From NCBI GenBank assembly GCA_934095825.1, contig CAKOKQ010000002.1:1-64000 (forward strand): a stretch of 64,000 nt of DNA, read 5' to 3'. The first letter of the stretch is position 1, and every line of letters starts with the position of its first letter. Below the pieces are notes generated by a model. That model was not told where the DNA came from and ran no database searches. It saw only the letters and a program-made list of their open reading frames with translations. Positions 8,476 through 15,957 of the stretch are shown in pieces. Origin of the DNA: an uncultured Bacilli bacterium (GTDB lineage Bacteria > Bacillota_I > Bacilli_A > RF39 > UBA660). Both the position numbers and the translations under genes were made by a program.

Positions 8476-9033
8476 ATGTCGTTTGAAAAAGTGGAAAACT
8501 GTAATAAATGTGGTTTATGTCAAAATCAAAGACCTTTATTAGATAAAGAAGATAGATGTGATGTTATGTGGGTTGGTTTATCGGCTAAAAGGGTTGATGA
8601 TCTAAATAATTCTATTCCTCTAAGTAATGATACTAATAGTGGTAAAATTATTGAATTAATTGAACATGAATTACCAGATTTAAAATTTTATAAAACTAAT
8701 TTAGTTAAGTGTTTACCATTAGATGAAAATAATAAGTTAAGATATCCAACATCAAAAGAAATGCAAGCTTGTATAAATAATTTACTTATAGAAATAGAAA
8801 TCTTAAATCCTAAAATAATTCTGGTTTTAGGAAAACTAACATTTAATTTTATTGAAAAGTATTTTATAAAAAATAACATAGATAAAAGTAAACTAACTTT
8901 TATTGAACATCCATCTTATATTTATGTTTATAAAAGAAAATACATAGATGATTATATTGAAAAGATCGTTGATATATGTAAAAAGAAAATAACCACTAAA
9001 GAAAGCCTACTAGCAACTAGTAAAAAAAATTGA
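8476..9033 (+). CDS. Uracil-DNA glycosylase superfamily protein (family-4-like, Fe-S)
   Basis: A 185-residue protein of the uracil-DNA glycosylase fold. Four cysteines lie where family 4 enzymes bind a 4Fe-4S cluster (C9/C12 with C15 nearby, C79 in N-L-V-K-C, C99 in M-Q-A-C). P-K-I-I-L-V-L-G (112-119) and H-P-S (145-147) match the core strand and the His motif. The usual G-E-x-P-G active-site motif is replaced by V-G-L-S-A-K-R (33-39), so base specificity or activity may differ. It is preceded by an eroded gene. Its 3' end carries one copy of a 33-bp repeat found again at 11397. Confidence 0.75.
   Translation: MSFEKVENCNKCGLCQNQRPLLDKEDRCDVMWVGLSAKRVDDLNNSIPLSNDTNSGKIIELIEHELPDLKFYKTNLVKCLPLDENNKLRYPTSKEMQACINNLLIEIEILNPKIILVLGKLTFNFIEKYFIKNNIDKSKLTFIEHPSYIYVYKRKYIDDYIEKIVDICKKKITTKESLLATSKKN
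8948..8980 (+). repeat. 33-bp direct repeat, copy 1 (inside the UDG gene 3' end)
   Basis: These 33 bases, beginning ATGATTATATTGAAAAGATC, recur without mismatch at 11397-11429 in the same orientation. They encode the last conserved part of the UDG-family protein (D-Y-I-E-K-I-V-D-I-C). The start-to-start distance is 2449 bases and the interval contains the RloA/RloB pair. Confidence 0.9.
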
Positions 9034-9071
9034 TAAATATTTCATATAATGTGAAAAAATCGTATAAAGTG

Positions 9072-9099
9072 TTGTATTTTCCGTAGTTTTAGGTATAAT
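9072..9099 (+). promoter_or_regulatory. Sigma-A-type promoter for the RloA/RloB pair
   Basis: TTGTAT (9072-9077) and TATAAT (9094-9099) are separated by 16 bases. A strong ribosome-binding site GAGGAGG follows near 9145-9151 before the ATG at 9158. The pair therefore appears to have its own promoter and not to depend on the UDG gene. Confidence 0.7.
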
Positions 9100-9157
9100 A
9101 TTCTTCACAAAAGAGAAAAATTATAATATAATTTAATTATAATAGAGGAGGATATGT

Positions 9158-10474
9158 ATGTTAATAGGTTTTAAAGTGAGTAATTTTAAATCTTTTAATG
9201 AATTACAACATTTTTCAATGTTGGCTGGTAAAGTAAGAAATAACGAAAGTCATATTTATGAAAAAAATAATAAAAAGATTCTTAAGTTTTCAGGGGTGTT
9301 TGGCCCTAATGGTTCTGGCAAATCAAATTTAATTCTTGCCATTAGTATTATAAAAGACATGCTTAATGGTGGAATAAGGACCTTAATAAATAATCAATTT
9401 TATCGTGGCCAAGACGGTGATGAAAATAGAAATTCTTATTTTGAATATGAATTAGCTTTAAATGAAAAATTATATTCATATGGATTTGAACTTAATTTTT
9501 CTAAACAAGAATTAGTATCAGAATGGTTAATTGATATGACTAAATCTACTGAAAAAATCATTTTTGAGAGAGATTTAAATAAAAAAGCAATTAATTCTGA
9601 TATAAAAGCTAAAAATGAATATTTTGATACTTGTTTAAAAGAAATGAAGAGTAATAATACTGACTTATTTCTTTTAGAAATGTCAAGGCGTTTATTAATG
9701 TCTCAAAATAATAGTAGCTTTTTTAAAGACATTATAAATGTTTATAATTTTTTTGCTAATGAAATGGTAATCATAAGGCCAACATCACACAAAATAATGC
9801 CACTTGATTATGTGGATAAAAAGAATGAGATTATTAAATATCTAACCAAAATGGATATTAATATTAGTGATATTAGAACTGTAGATTATGATATGAGTGT
9901 TATTAAATCAAGAATGTCAGATGTTGATTTTGCAAATTTCATTAATGAATTTGATATATTATCTAAAAAAGCAAATGTCAATAGTTGTACTTTAAGAATA
10001 GAAAATGACTTATATTCAATTAAAAAAGCAAGCGATAATCAATATCAAGTTAAAGGCTTAAAGTTTATGCACAATAATAGTAAATACTCTTTTGGAGCTT
10101 ATGAAGAATCCGATGGCACTATTAGAGTGTTAGAACTATTAGATATATTATTAACTGATAATAAAGTGTATTTAATTGATGAATTAGATAGTAGCTTACA
10201 CCCTATACTTGTTAAAGGATTATTAAAATTGTTTTTAGAAAGTAATAAACAAAATCAATTAATAATTACGACCCATGAATTGAGAACTTTAGATTTTGAT
10301 TTGGTTAGAAGAGATGAGATTTGGTTTACTGAAAAAAAAGAAGATGGAAGTACGAAGTTATATTCTTTAGAAGAGTTCAAAGATGTTGCTCGTTTTGACC
10401 GTAAAATAGATAAAGCATATCTAGAAGGAAGATTTGGCGCTGTGGCTAAAATCGATACTGATTATGAGAATTAA
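9158..10474 (+). CDS. AAA family ATPase, RloA / AbiLi-like
   Basis: A 438-residue ABC-type ATPase of the AAA_15/21 group linked to phage defence. It begins M-L-I-G-F-K-V-S-N-F-K-S-F, the usual start of this group, with Walker A G-P-N-G-S-G-K-S at 49-56. S-D-G-T-I-R-V-L-E-L (about 320) acts as signature motif, Walker B is Y-L-I-D-E-L-D (about 335-341), and T-T-H-E-L near 372 supplies the switch His. The partner RloB overlaps its last 11 bases. Such pairs (RloA/RloB, AbiL) are known as abortive-infection or restriction-linked genes: the ATPase senses and the Toprim-like partner is presumed effector. No nuclease domain is fused here. Confidence 0.85.
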   Translation: MLIGFKVSNFKSFNELQHFSMLAGKVRNNESHIYEKNNKKILKFSGVFGPNGSGKSNLILAISIIKDMLNGGIRTLINNQFYRGQDGDENRNSYFEYELALNEKLYSYGFELNFSKQELVSEWLIDMTKSTEKIIFERDLNKKAINSDIKAKNEYFDTCLKEMKSNNTDLFLLEMSRRLLMSQNNSSFFKDIINVYNFFANEMVIIRPTSHKIMPLDYVDKKNEIIKYLTKMDINISDIRTVDYDMSVIKSRMSDVDFANFINEFDILSKKANVNSCTLRIENDLYSIKKASDNQYQVKGLKFMHNNSKYSFGAYEESDGTIRVLELLDILLTDNKVYLIDELDSSLHPILVKGLLKLFLESNKQNQLIITTHELRTLDFDLVRRDEIWFTEKKEDGSTKLYSLEEFKDVARFDRKIDKAYLEGRFGAVAKIDTDYEN

Positions 10475-11357
10475 AGCCCCATTCGCTCAAGAAAGAGAAA
10501 CTGCCATTTTTGATTATCGTAAAAAGTATTTTATTGCCTCAGAAGGAGCTGCTACTGAGCCTAAATATTTTGAAAAATTAAATGATAGTATAATTAAAGA
10601 AAATGTATCAGTTATTAATATTTTGCGAGATTATGCTTATCAAGGTTACAGTAATCCTACTCATGTTGTAAAACTACTACAGACATTTATTGCTAATAGC
10701 TTTGAAGGAATAACCGTTCAAGAATTGAAAAACAAGCTTGCTAACTGGGCTCATGAAAATCCTAATAAAATAAATCTTGATTCCATTTTGACGAAAATAA
10801 ATCAAATTTATAAAAATGAGAATAGTAGGATACCTTATGATAATTTAGAAAACTTATTTATGTTGCTTTTTAGAGAAGAAGTATATGAAGATGTAATAAA
10901 AAATTTTGCAAAATATGTTATGGCCCAAGATGTAACATATTCACCAGTTAGAGACACTCTTAATATGGTAATTGATTGTGATAAAGATAGTTTTTCTAAT
11001 GAGCAATATGATAATGTTGTTAAATTTTGTAATGATAATAATGTTAATATATATGTAAGTAATCCTTGCTTTGAATTATGGTTATTGATGCATTTTGATG
11101 AATTTGATAAAGAAAATAAGGCTGATTTATTTTTAAATAAAAAGGTAAATGATTCGGGAAAAAGGTATCTTGAAAAAAGATTAAATGAAATTTGTCGATT
11201 TAAAAAGAATTGTATTGATTTTTCAAAATTTGAACATGGTATCAAAAAGGCTATTGAAAGAGAAAAGGATTTAACTGAGGACATAACTAAAATAAAATAT
11301 GAATTAGGAACTAATGTCGGAATTCTTGTTAATAATATTTTAACTGATGAAGATTAG
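10464..11357 (+). CDS. RloB / AbiLii-like protein with Toprim-like fold
   Basis: A 297-residue protein. The N-terminal strand F-I-A-S-E-G-A-A-T-E-P-K-Y-F (23-36) supplies the conserved Glu of a Toprim-like centre. V-I-D-C-D-K-D (about 167-173) gives the D-x-D pair, and N-P-C-F-E-L-W-L-L-M-H-F (about 200) is the hallmark of the RloB family. I chose ATG 10464, which overlaps the ATPase stop and suggests coupled translation; the TTG at 10434 is less likely. Likely a nuclease-type effector kept in check by the ATPase. This role is inferred from AbiL-like pairs and not visible in the sequence. Confidence 0.85.
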   Translation: MRIKAPFAQERETAIFDYRKKYFIASEGAATEPKYFEKLNDSIIKENVSVINILRDYAYQGYSNPTHVVKLLQTFIANSFEGITVQELKNKLANWAHENPNKINLDSILTKINQIYKNENSRIPYDNLENLFMLLFREEVYEDVIKNFAKYVMAQDVTYSPVRDTLNMVIDCDKDSFSNEQYDNVVKFCNDNNVNIYVSNPCFELWLLMHFDEFDKENKADLFLNKKVNDSGKRYLEKRLNEICRFKKNCIDFSKFEHGIKKAIEREKDLTEDITKIKYELGTNVGILVNNILTDED

Positions 11358-11368
11358 GAAAAACATAA

Positions 11369-11467
11369 TTCTACTTAGTTTTTTATCAACAGTATTATGA
11401 TTATATTGAAAAGATCGTTGATATATGTATTCATCGATGCTGCCAAAAAGGAACACTTAATAAATAA
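11369..11467 (+). pseudogene. 3'-terminal fragment of a UDG-family gene carrying repeat copy 2
   Basis: A short open stretch reads F-Y-L-V-F-Y-Q-Q-Y-Y-D-Y-I-E-K-I-V-D-I-C-, then I-H-R-C-C-Q-K-G-T-L-N-K and a TAA. It aligns with the UDG C-terminus (Y-I-Y-V-Y-K-R-K-Y-I-D-D-Y-I-E-K). Bases 11397-11429 are identical to 8948-8980, but sequence on either side differs. It is best read as the tail of a UDG-like gene left beyond the RloA/RloB insertion, or as a partial duplicate. Confidence 0.65.
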
Positions 11468-11500
11468 TTGTGAATACTCGTCACATTTAACCATTTTGCC

Positions 11501-11528
11501 TTTACAAACTAATTAAATATGCTATTAT
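11501..11528 (+). promoter_or_regulatory. Promoter for the secreted protein at 11570
   Basis: TTTACA (11501-11506) and TATTAT (11523-11528) are separated by 16 bases and lie 42 bases before the ATG. Confidence 0.5.
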
Positions 11529-11569
11529 GAGATTGTTAGTTTAACTAATTAGAAGTAGGGTTTATAATT

Positions 11570-12547
11570 ATGAAAAAGAGAGAAAAAGTAATAAAAGGCT
11601 TAGTTTTCTTAAGTGCTTTATTATTAAGTGTGAATGTTCAAATCGTAAATGCAACGGCTGGTAAACTAAGAAGTCGAAGTATCATAACCTGTAACGGTAT
11701 TATGTATGGTAAACATGGAGATGGTCATTGGCACCAAGCAGTAAAACATAAAAGCGGATATTATCCAGTTGGCAGTCCTGTAACACCGCCCTGTTTAAAT
11801 ACTAATAATAGTAATAAAAATAATAACAATAATAAAAGCAATCAAAAATCAAATAGTAGCACTTCAGCTAGCAAGAAAACAGAAAAAAGGGCTAATCTGG
11901 ATATTGAAAACATTAGAATAAATGATGAAAAAATAGATACTATTAAAAATACTATGACTTATACAACTTATGCTGAAAGTATTGATTTAGAAGTAATTCC
12001 CAAAGATTTGGAAGCGACTGTAAAAATTACGGGGAGTCTTGATAACTTAGAAGTAAATAAGCCAAGAAAAATAAATATAAGCATAACCCATTTAACAAAA
12101 ACTAAAAATTATACTCTAAATGTTATTAGAAAAGTTAATCTTGATACCGCTAAAATTAGTCTTAATAACAAAGAACTTGATTTAAACAATGAAGATTTAA
12201 ATATTACTGTAAAAGATAAAAAATTAAATTTTAATTTAGAAAATACTAAAGATATGTCATTAAAAATATATAAAAATGATAATGAGATAGTAGGAAACTC
12301 TGATACAATAGAGGAAACTGCAACTTATAAATTAGTTCTTAATACTACAGATAATCAAACTAAAAGTTTTAATTTAAAAGTTAATTATATAGAAGATAAT
12401 ACTAAAAAAATAACTGATTCTTCTAAAATAGATAATAATAATTCAGAAAAAGAAAAGACTAATTCTAAAGAAGGCTTAGGAATAACTATTACTACCATAT
12501 TAGCTATTACTTTTATTTATTGTTATTTAGTAAAGAATAAAAAATAA
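11570..12547 (+). CDS. Secreted, membrane-anchored protein with His/Cys motif and cadherin-like beta-sandwich region
   Basis: A 325-residue protein. Residues 1-29 are a signal peptide (K-K-R-E-K-V start, hydrophobic core, cleavage near V-N-A). Residues 41-75 hold C41, H49, H53, H55, H60 and C75 in a motif reminiscent of YHYH-type extracellular domains. An Asn/Lys/Ser-rich linker (about 76-105) follows. A region from about 110 (A-N-L-D-I-E-N-I, ending N-Y-T-L-N-V-I-R-K) resembles a cadherin-like beta-sandwich repeat. The C-terminus has one hydrophobic helix and a basic tail (V-K-N-K-K) without LPxTG. It lies close to a sortase gene, but no canonical sorting motif is present. Function unknown. 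Confidence 0.7.
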   Translation: MKKREKVIKGLVFLSALLLSVNVQIVNATAGKLRSRSIITCNGIMYGKHGDGHWHQAVKHKSGYYPVGSPVTPPCLNTNNSNKNNNNNKSNQKSNSSTSASKKTEKRANLDIENIRINDEKIDTIKNTMTYTTYAESIDLEVIPKDLEATVKITGSLDNLEVNKPRKINISITHLTKTKNYTLNVIRKVNLDTAKISLNNKELDLNNEDLNITVKDKKLNFNLENTKDMSLKIYKNDNEIVGNSDTIEETATYKLVLNTTDNQTKSFNLKVNYIEDNTKKITDSSKIDNNNSEKEKTNSKEGLGITITTILAITFIYCYLVKNKK

Positions 12548-12637
12548 AAATAGGAACATAATACTATAAATTGAAAGTTGATTATTAAAAAATTGATTTG
12601 TAGTTTAAATAAGATATAGAAATGGAGAATAAAATTT

Positions 12638-13075
12638 ATGACTAAATTAGATGAAAGAGAAAACCAATTAAAAGAAAATACGAAAAGGAATGAAGATTAT
12701 CTAAAGATGTTTGAAAAAAGCTTAGAAGAAAAACAGCTTACAGCTAAGACCATTAGAAAGCATGTATCTAACATTGATTTCTATTTAAACGATTATCTTA
12801 CATATTATGATGAAATTATTAAAATGAAAGACGGCACACAGTATACCGGATCATTTCTAGGGGATTGGTTTATTAGAAAAGCTATGTGGGCTTCAAAGTC
12901 ATCTATTAAAGAAATGTCTTCTTCTTTAAAAAAGTTCTATGAATATATGAGTGCATTGGGTTTCGTTAAAATAAGTGATTATCAAGAGATGTGTTATGAA
13001 ATTAAAGATAACATGGATCTTTATCTTGAAAACTTAGAAGATTATGATAATGGCACTTTTGACTTTCTGTTCTAA
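12638..13075 (+). CDS. SAM-like integrase N-terminal domain protein lacking a catalytic domain
   Basis: A 145-residue helical protein. E-K-S-L-E-E-K-Q-L-T-A-K-T-I-R-K-H-V-S-N-I-D (about 25-46) and S-S-S-L-K-K-F-Y-E-Y-M (about 95-105) look like the core-binding (SAM-like) domain of tyrosine recombinases. The catalytic domain with R-H-R-Y is absent, and the protein ends in an acidic tail. Ribosome-binding bases GGAG precede the ATG. Stand-alone proteins of this type are common in Firmicutes and not shown to recombine DNA. It may simply bind DNA. Confidence 0.55.
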   Translation: MTKLDERENQLKENTKRNEDYLKMFEKSLEEKQLTAKTIRKHVSNIDFYLNDYLTYYDEIIKMKDGTQYTGSFLGDWFIRKAMWASKSSIKEMSSSLKKFYEYMSALGFVKISDYQEMCYEIKDNMDLYLENLEDYDNGTFDFLF

Positions 13076-13209
13076 AAAGACCAAAATAAGCCTTATAAAT
13101 TTACTATATATAAACTTAAAGGTCGTATTGACAAAAAATGTGTAAAAAATGCTGATAAAACTTGCAAAATAAAAAACTTAATAGTAAAATGAAAAAAGAA
13201 GAGAGGAAG

Positions 13210-13752
13210 ATGAATATGGAAAATATGAAGAAGTTCTTATTCTTATTTGTAGCTGTATTACTTACAACAGTAAGTGTAAATGCTATGTCTAAGGATGAAT
13301 TAAAAGACAAACTAACAAAATCTTACACAATTAACGGAGTAACTTACCAATTAAATAACGGTAATGCCAATACGGTAAGAAGTTATTTAGAGCAAAACGA
13401 TGTTAGTGAATCAGATTGTGACTATATTTCTGCACAAATTGATAAAGCTGTAGAAATCATTAAAAAAGCTAATGTATCTGATTTATCTAAATTAAGTACA
13501 AGCACTAAAAATGAATTAAAAGCATTAGTAAATAATGTTGGTGCTAACACTAAAGTTCCAGTAAGCATTAATAATGGAAAATTATTCGTTGGTTATGTAG
13601 ATGAACCTACTAAAGCATTCTACAATGACAAAGTAAATGTTAAAACAGATGTTAAGTATACTAATGGAAACTTAGTAATTACAATTGCTTCAGTAGTTGC
13701 TATTATCGGAATCGCAACAATTGCTGTAAAAGCAAAAAAACAAAATGCTTAA
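13210..13752 (+). CDS. Secreted protein with C-terminal membrane anchor, upstream of sortase
   Basis: A 180-residue protein starting at ATG 13210, preceded by GAGAGGAAG; an in-frame ATG at 13162 has no such site. A signal peptide (M-K-K-F-L-F-L-F-V-A-V-L-L-T) ends near V-N-A-M. The mature part is about 120 residues, hydrophilic, with T-I-N-G-V-T-Y-Q-L-N-N-G and a helical middle. The C-terminus is one helix (I-T-I-A-S-V-V-A-I-I-G) and a basic tail (K-A-K-K-Q-N-A), the architecture of a sortase substrate but without LPxTG. Its stop overlaps the sortase start by 8 bases. This is the strongest candidate partner of that sortase. Confidence 0.7.
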   Translation: MNMENMKKFLFLFVAVLLTTVSVNAMSKDELKDKLTKSYTINGVTYQLNNGNANTVRSYLEQNDVSESDCDYISAQIDKAVEIIKKANVSDLSKLSTSTKNELKALVNNVGANTKVPVSINNGKLFVGYVDEPTKAFYNDKVNVKTDVKYTNGNLVITIASVVAIIGIATIAVKAKKQNA

Positions 13753-14398
13753 TTTACTGAAAAAAAGTGGGAAAGTGATTGTTAGAGAGTTAGCAATCGC
13801 TTTTTTCTTTGCTTCCCTCTTAGTCTTACTTGTTAATTTTACCTTAAATGAGAAAATTGCTACCTATATCAATCTCTTTAATAAAGTAGCGGTAAGAGAG
13901 ACTAAAAACACAACAAGTAGCGATTTATCCAATATTAAAATTGATTCCGAAACAAAAAGACTAAGTCCGATTCCCGCCTATGGCGAAGACTTTGGTACTA
14001 TAAATATTCCCGATATAGATAGAACTATTAAACTATATAATGGCGACTCCCTAAGTATTATTAAAAACGGGGCTGGTCGTTATATTGGGTCCTTTTTCCC
14101 AGGGGAAGGCTTACCTATTATCATTGCAGCCCATAATAGTATGCGTGATTTTGGTCTTCTTCCTAAACTAGTAAATGGTTCCAAAATTTATATCGACACT
14201 TATTATGGTAAGTATACCTATGAGGTTTATGATTATGGAATTTATATTGATAAAGACCTTAATAAAAGATTTAATACCTTTTTAGAAGAAGAGGGCGAAA
14301 GAATTTTATTATATACTTGCTATCCAATCAACGGTGTCGGGTATCGTTACCAAAGATATGTTGTGTTTGCTAAAAAAATAGAAGGGAAAGACCTATGA
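13745..14398 (+). CDS. Sortase (class D-like)
   Basis: A 217-residue membrane-anchored transpeptidase. A hydrophobic segment at about 15-33 follows a basic N-terminus. The catalytic set is visible: H130 in A-A-H-N-S-M, C192 in L-Y-T-C-Y-P and R204 in Y-Q-R-Y-V-V-F-A. The order and the T-C-Y-P sequence fit sortases of class D or a related class. The ATG overlaps the preceding gene by 8 bases without its own clear ribosome-binding site, and the TGA overlaps the ATG of the next gene. The three genes are translationally coupled. The recognition motif on its substrate is not evident. Confidence 0.88.
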   Translation: MLNLLKKSGKVIVRELAIAFFFASLLVLLVNFTLNEKIATYINLFNKVAVRETKNTTSSDLSNIKIDSETKRLSPIPAYGEDFGTINIPDIDRTIKLYNGDSLSIIKNGAGRYIGSFFPGEGLPIIIAAHNSMRDFGLLPKLVNGSKIYIDTYYGKYTYEVYDYGIYIDKDLNKRFNTFLEEEGERILLYTCYPINGVGYRYQRYVVFAKKIEGKDL

Positions 14399-15675
14399 AA
14401 ATATTTTTAAGTTATACCATGAAATTTATTCAAAGTATTAGTTTCTTCCTTCTAAGTTTGGGTCTTATTCTCATTCTTACGGTCTTTAATGAAGATTATG
14501 TCCTTGATTTACTAGAAAATCATAATTACTATCAAGAATTATATGATAACTCTATAGAAGAAGTATCATATTATTTAGAACAGTCAGGTTTAAATGAAGA
14601 AGTTTTAAACAATGTTATTACTGTTAAATCTTTAAAAACAAGTATTATTACTACTATTGATAATCTATATAATAATAAGAAAATAACTGTTGATACGGAA
14701 GAATTTCAAAAAAACTTGACGACTAATATTAATAATTATATTAAAGATAATAATATTCGGGTTGATGATAAAGATACGGTAAATCTTTTAACCAAAAAAT
14801 TAGTTAATATTTATGAAGAAGAAATATCTTATAATAATACTTTTGAAAAGGTAAGACCGCTATTTAATAAGGCGTATAAATTAACCAAAATAGTCTTAGT
14901 AATAAGTTTAATTACCTCAGTAATTACCTATTTAATAAATCGTTATTTCTTTAAAGATCGTAATATTATTGCCTCTTTATTTACTAACTTTGTTATTCTA
15001 ATTGGTTTAGTATTATATGTTAGATATACCATTAGTATAAATGATATTTTCTTCTATAACACCTCAATTAGTAATGTCTTAAAAGAATTTATTAATAGCG
15101 TTTTAAAATGTATGACGGTAACGGGAGTAGTATCCTTTATCTTAGGACTTCTTATAGTCTTTATAACTACAGGTACTTTTAAAGCGTTAAGACAAAATAA
15201 AAAGATATTTCATACTATTTTAGTTATTATTTGGATGGTTATAATATTTACCTTTTCTAGTCAAAGTGGTCCTAAATCTACTAAGACTAGTGATGTTGTA
15301 ACAAGTATGGTTGTAAATGTTACTACGAGTGTTACAAATAAAGATATTCCGAGAGAAGAAGTAAAACAAAGAATAGAAGATAGTACCTTTATAGTTCGGA
15401 AGATGGCTCATTTTACGGAATACTTAATTCTTGGTATTTTAGTATTACAATTATTAAGTGATTATACAAAAATAAATAAAAGAGTATTAATAATTAGTTT
15501 ACTTATTTGCTATCTTTATGCGGTTAGTGATGAAGTTCATCAAATGTTTATTCCCGAAAGAACGGCTAAAGTATTAGATACCTTTATAGATGGAACTGGT
15601 TCTTTAGTTGGTATCACTCTTTATAGTATTTATTTTAATAAATGTCGAAAAATGTCGGAAATTGGCGGACGATAA
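14395..15675 (+). CDS. Membrane protein with C-terminal VanZ domain
   Basis: A 426-residue protein. It has an N-terminal helix (about 10-30), a long extracellular helical region to about 160, several helices at about 165-265, then a VanZ-like domain. That domain shows W-M-V-I-I-F-T-F-S-S-Q-S near 280, R-K-M-A-H-F-T-E-Y-L-I-L-G near 335-347 and S-D-E-V-H-Q-M-F-I-P-E-R near 380-391, ending D-G-T-G-S-L-V-G. VanZ proteins affect teicoplanin resistance and wall lipids; their mechanism is unknown. Coupled to the sortase by a 4-base ATGA overlap, suggesting a joint role at the envelope. Confidence 0.82.
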   Translation: MKIFLSYTMKFIQSISFFLLSLGLILILTVFNEDYVLDLLENHNYYQELYDNSIEEVSYYLEQSGLNEEVLNNVITVKSLKTSIITTIDNLYNNKKITVDTEEFQKNLTTNINNYIKDNNIRVDDKDTVNLLTKKLVNIYEEEISYNNTFEKVRPLFNKAYKLTKIVLVISLITSVITYLINRYFFKDRNIIASLFTNFVILIGLVLYVRYTISINDIFFYNTSISNVLKEFINSVLKCMTVTGVVSFILGLLIVFITTGTFKALRQNKKIFHTILVIIWMVIIFTFSSQSGPKSTKTSDVVTSMVVNVTTSVTNKDIPREEVKQRIEDSTFIVRKMAHFTEYLILGILVLQLLSDYTKINKRVLIISLLICYLYAVSDEVHQMFIPERTAKVLDTFIDGTGSLVGITLYSIYFNKCRKMSEIGGR

Positions 15676-15701
15676 TTAGTTATAAAAATGTTTGGGTTTG
15701 T

Positions 15702-15707
15702 TATAAT
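15702..15707 (+). promoter_or_regulatory. Extended -10 element for the 41-residue ORF
   Basis: The bases TG-T-TATAAT (15699-15707) form an extended -10 box. No good -35 is seen. The ATG of the small ORF lies 18 bases downstream with AAGGAGAG between them. Confidence 0.4.
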
Positions 15708-15724
15708 AACTTTAAGGAGAGTAT

Positions 15725-15850
15725 ATGTTATTGATAATATTAATAGGTCTAATCGTTTTCATGCTATGGTGCATGTTAAAATGTAGTGCCGAGGCCCAAA
15801 AATTAGAAGATAAAATGTTAAAAAACACAATAAAAATCAAGAAAAACTAA
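15725..15850 (+). CDS. 41-residue single-pass membrane peptide
   Basis: This short ORF has an excellent ribosome-binding site (AAGGAGAG, 15712-15719). It begins with a hydrophobic helix (L-L-I-I-L-I-G-L-I-V-F-M-L-W-C-M-L) and ends in a polar, lysine-rich tail. Two cysteines flank the helix end. It lies alone between the VanZ gene and the Wzz operon. Function unknown; translation is inferred from the ribosome-binding site and promoter. Confidence 0.5.
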   Translation: MLLIILIGLIVFMLWCMLKCSAEAQKLEDKMLKNTIKIKKN

Positions 15851-15906
15851 ATAAGAAATAAAAGAAAACTTACTTACTATTCTTGATAAAATGTTGTGTT
15901 TTTTGC

Positions 15907-15935
15907 TTGCCATAAAGTATAACTTATTATATAAT
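15907..15935 (+). promoter_or_regulatory. Promoter of the Wzz/BY-kinase/phosphatase operon
   Basis: TTGCCA (15907-15912), a 17-base spacer and a consensus TATAAT (15930-15935). Transcription should begin near 15942. That is downstream of the ATG at 15937, so translation must start at the ATG at 15958. Confidence 0.75.
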
Positions 15936-15957
15936 AATGAGAGTTAAGAGGGAATAT

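Noticed and set aside
10835..11284. 149-codon minus-strand ORF inside RloB
   Set aside because: The plus strand carries all RloB motifs in order. The reverse frame is Ser/Leu-rich without a start signal.
12638..13075. Phage integrase marking a prophage or integrative element
   Set aside because: Only the SAM-like core-binding part exists. The catalytic domain, attachment sites and phage genes are missing, so no element is called.
15937..15957. Upstream ATG of the Wzz-like gene at 15937
   Set aside because: It lies before the expected transcription start given TATAAT at 15930-15935 and has no ribosome-binding site. The ATG at 15958 has both in order.
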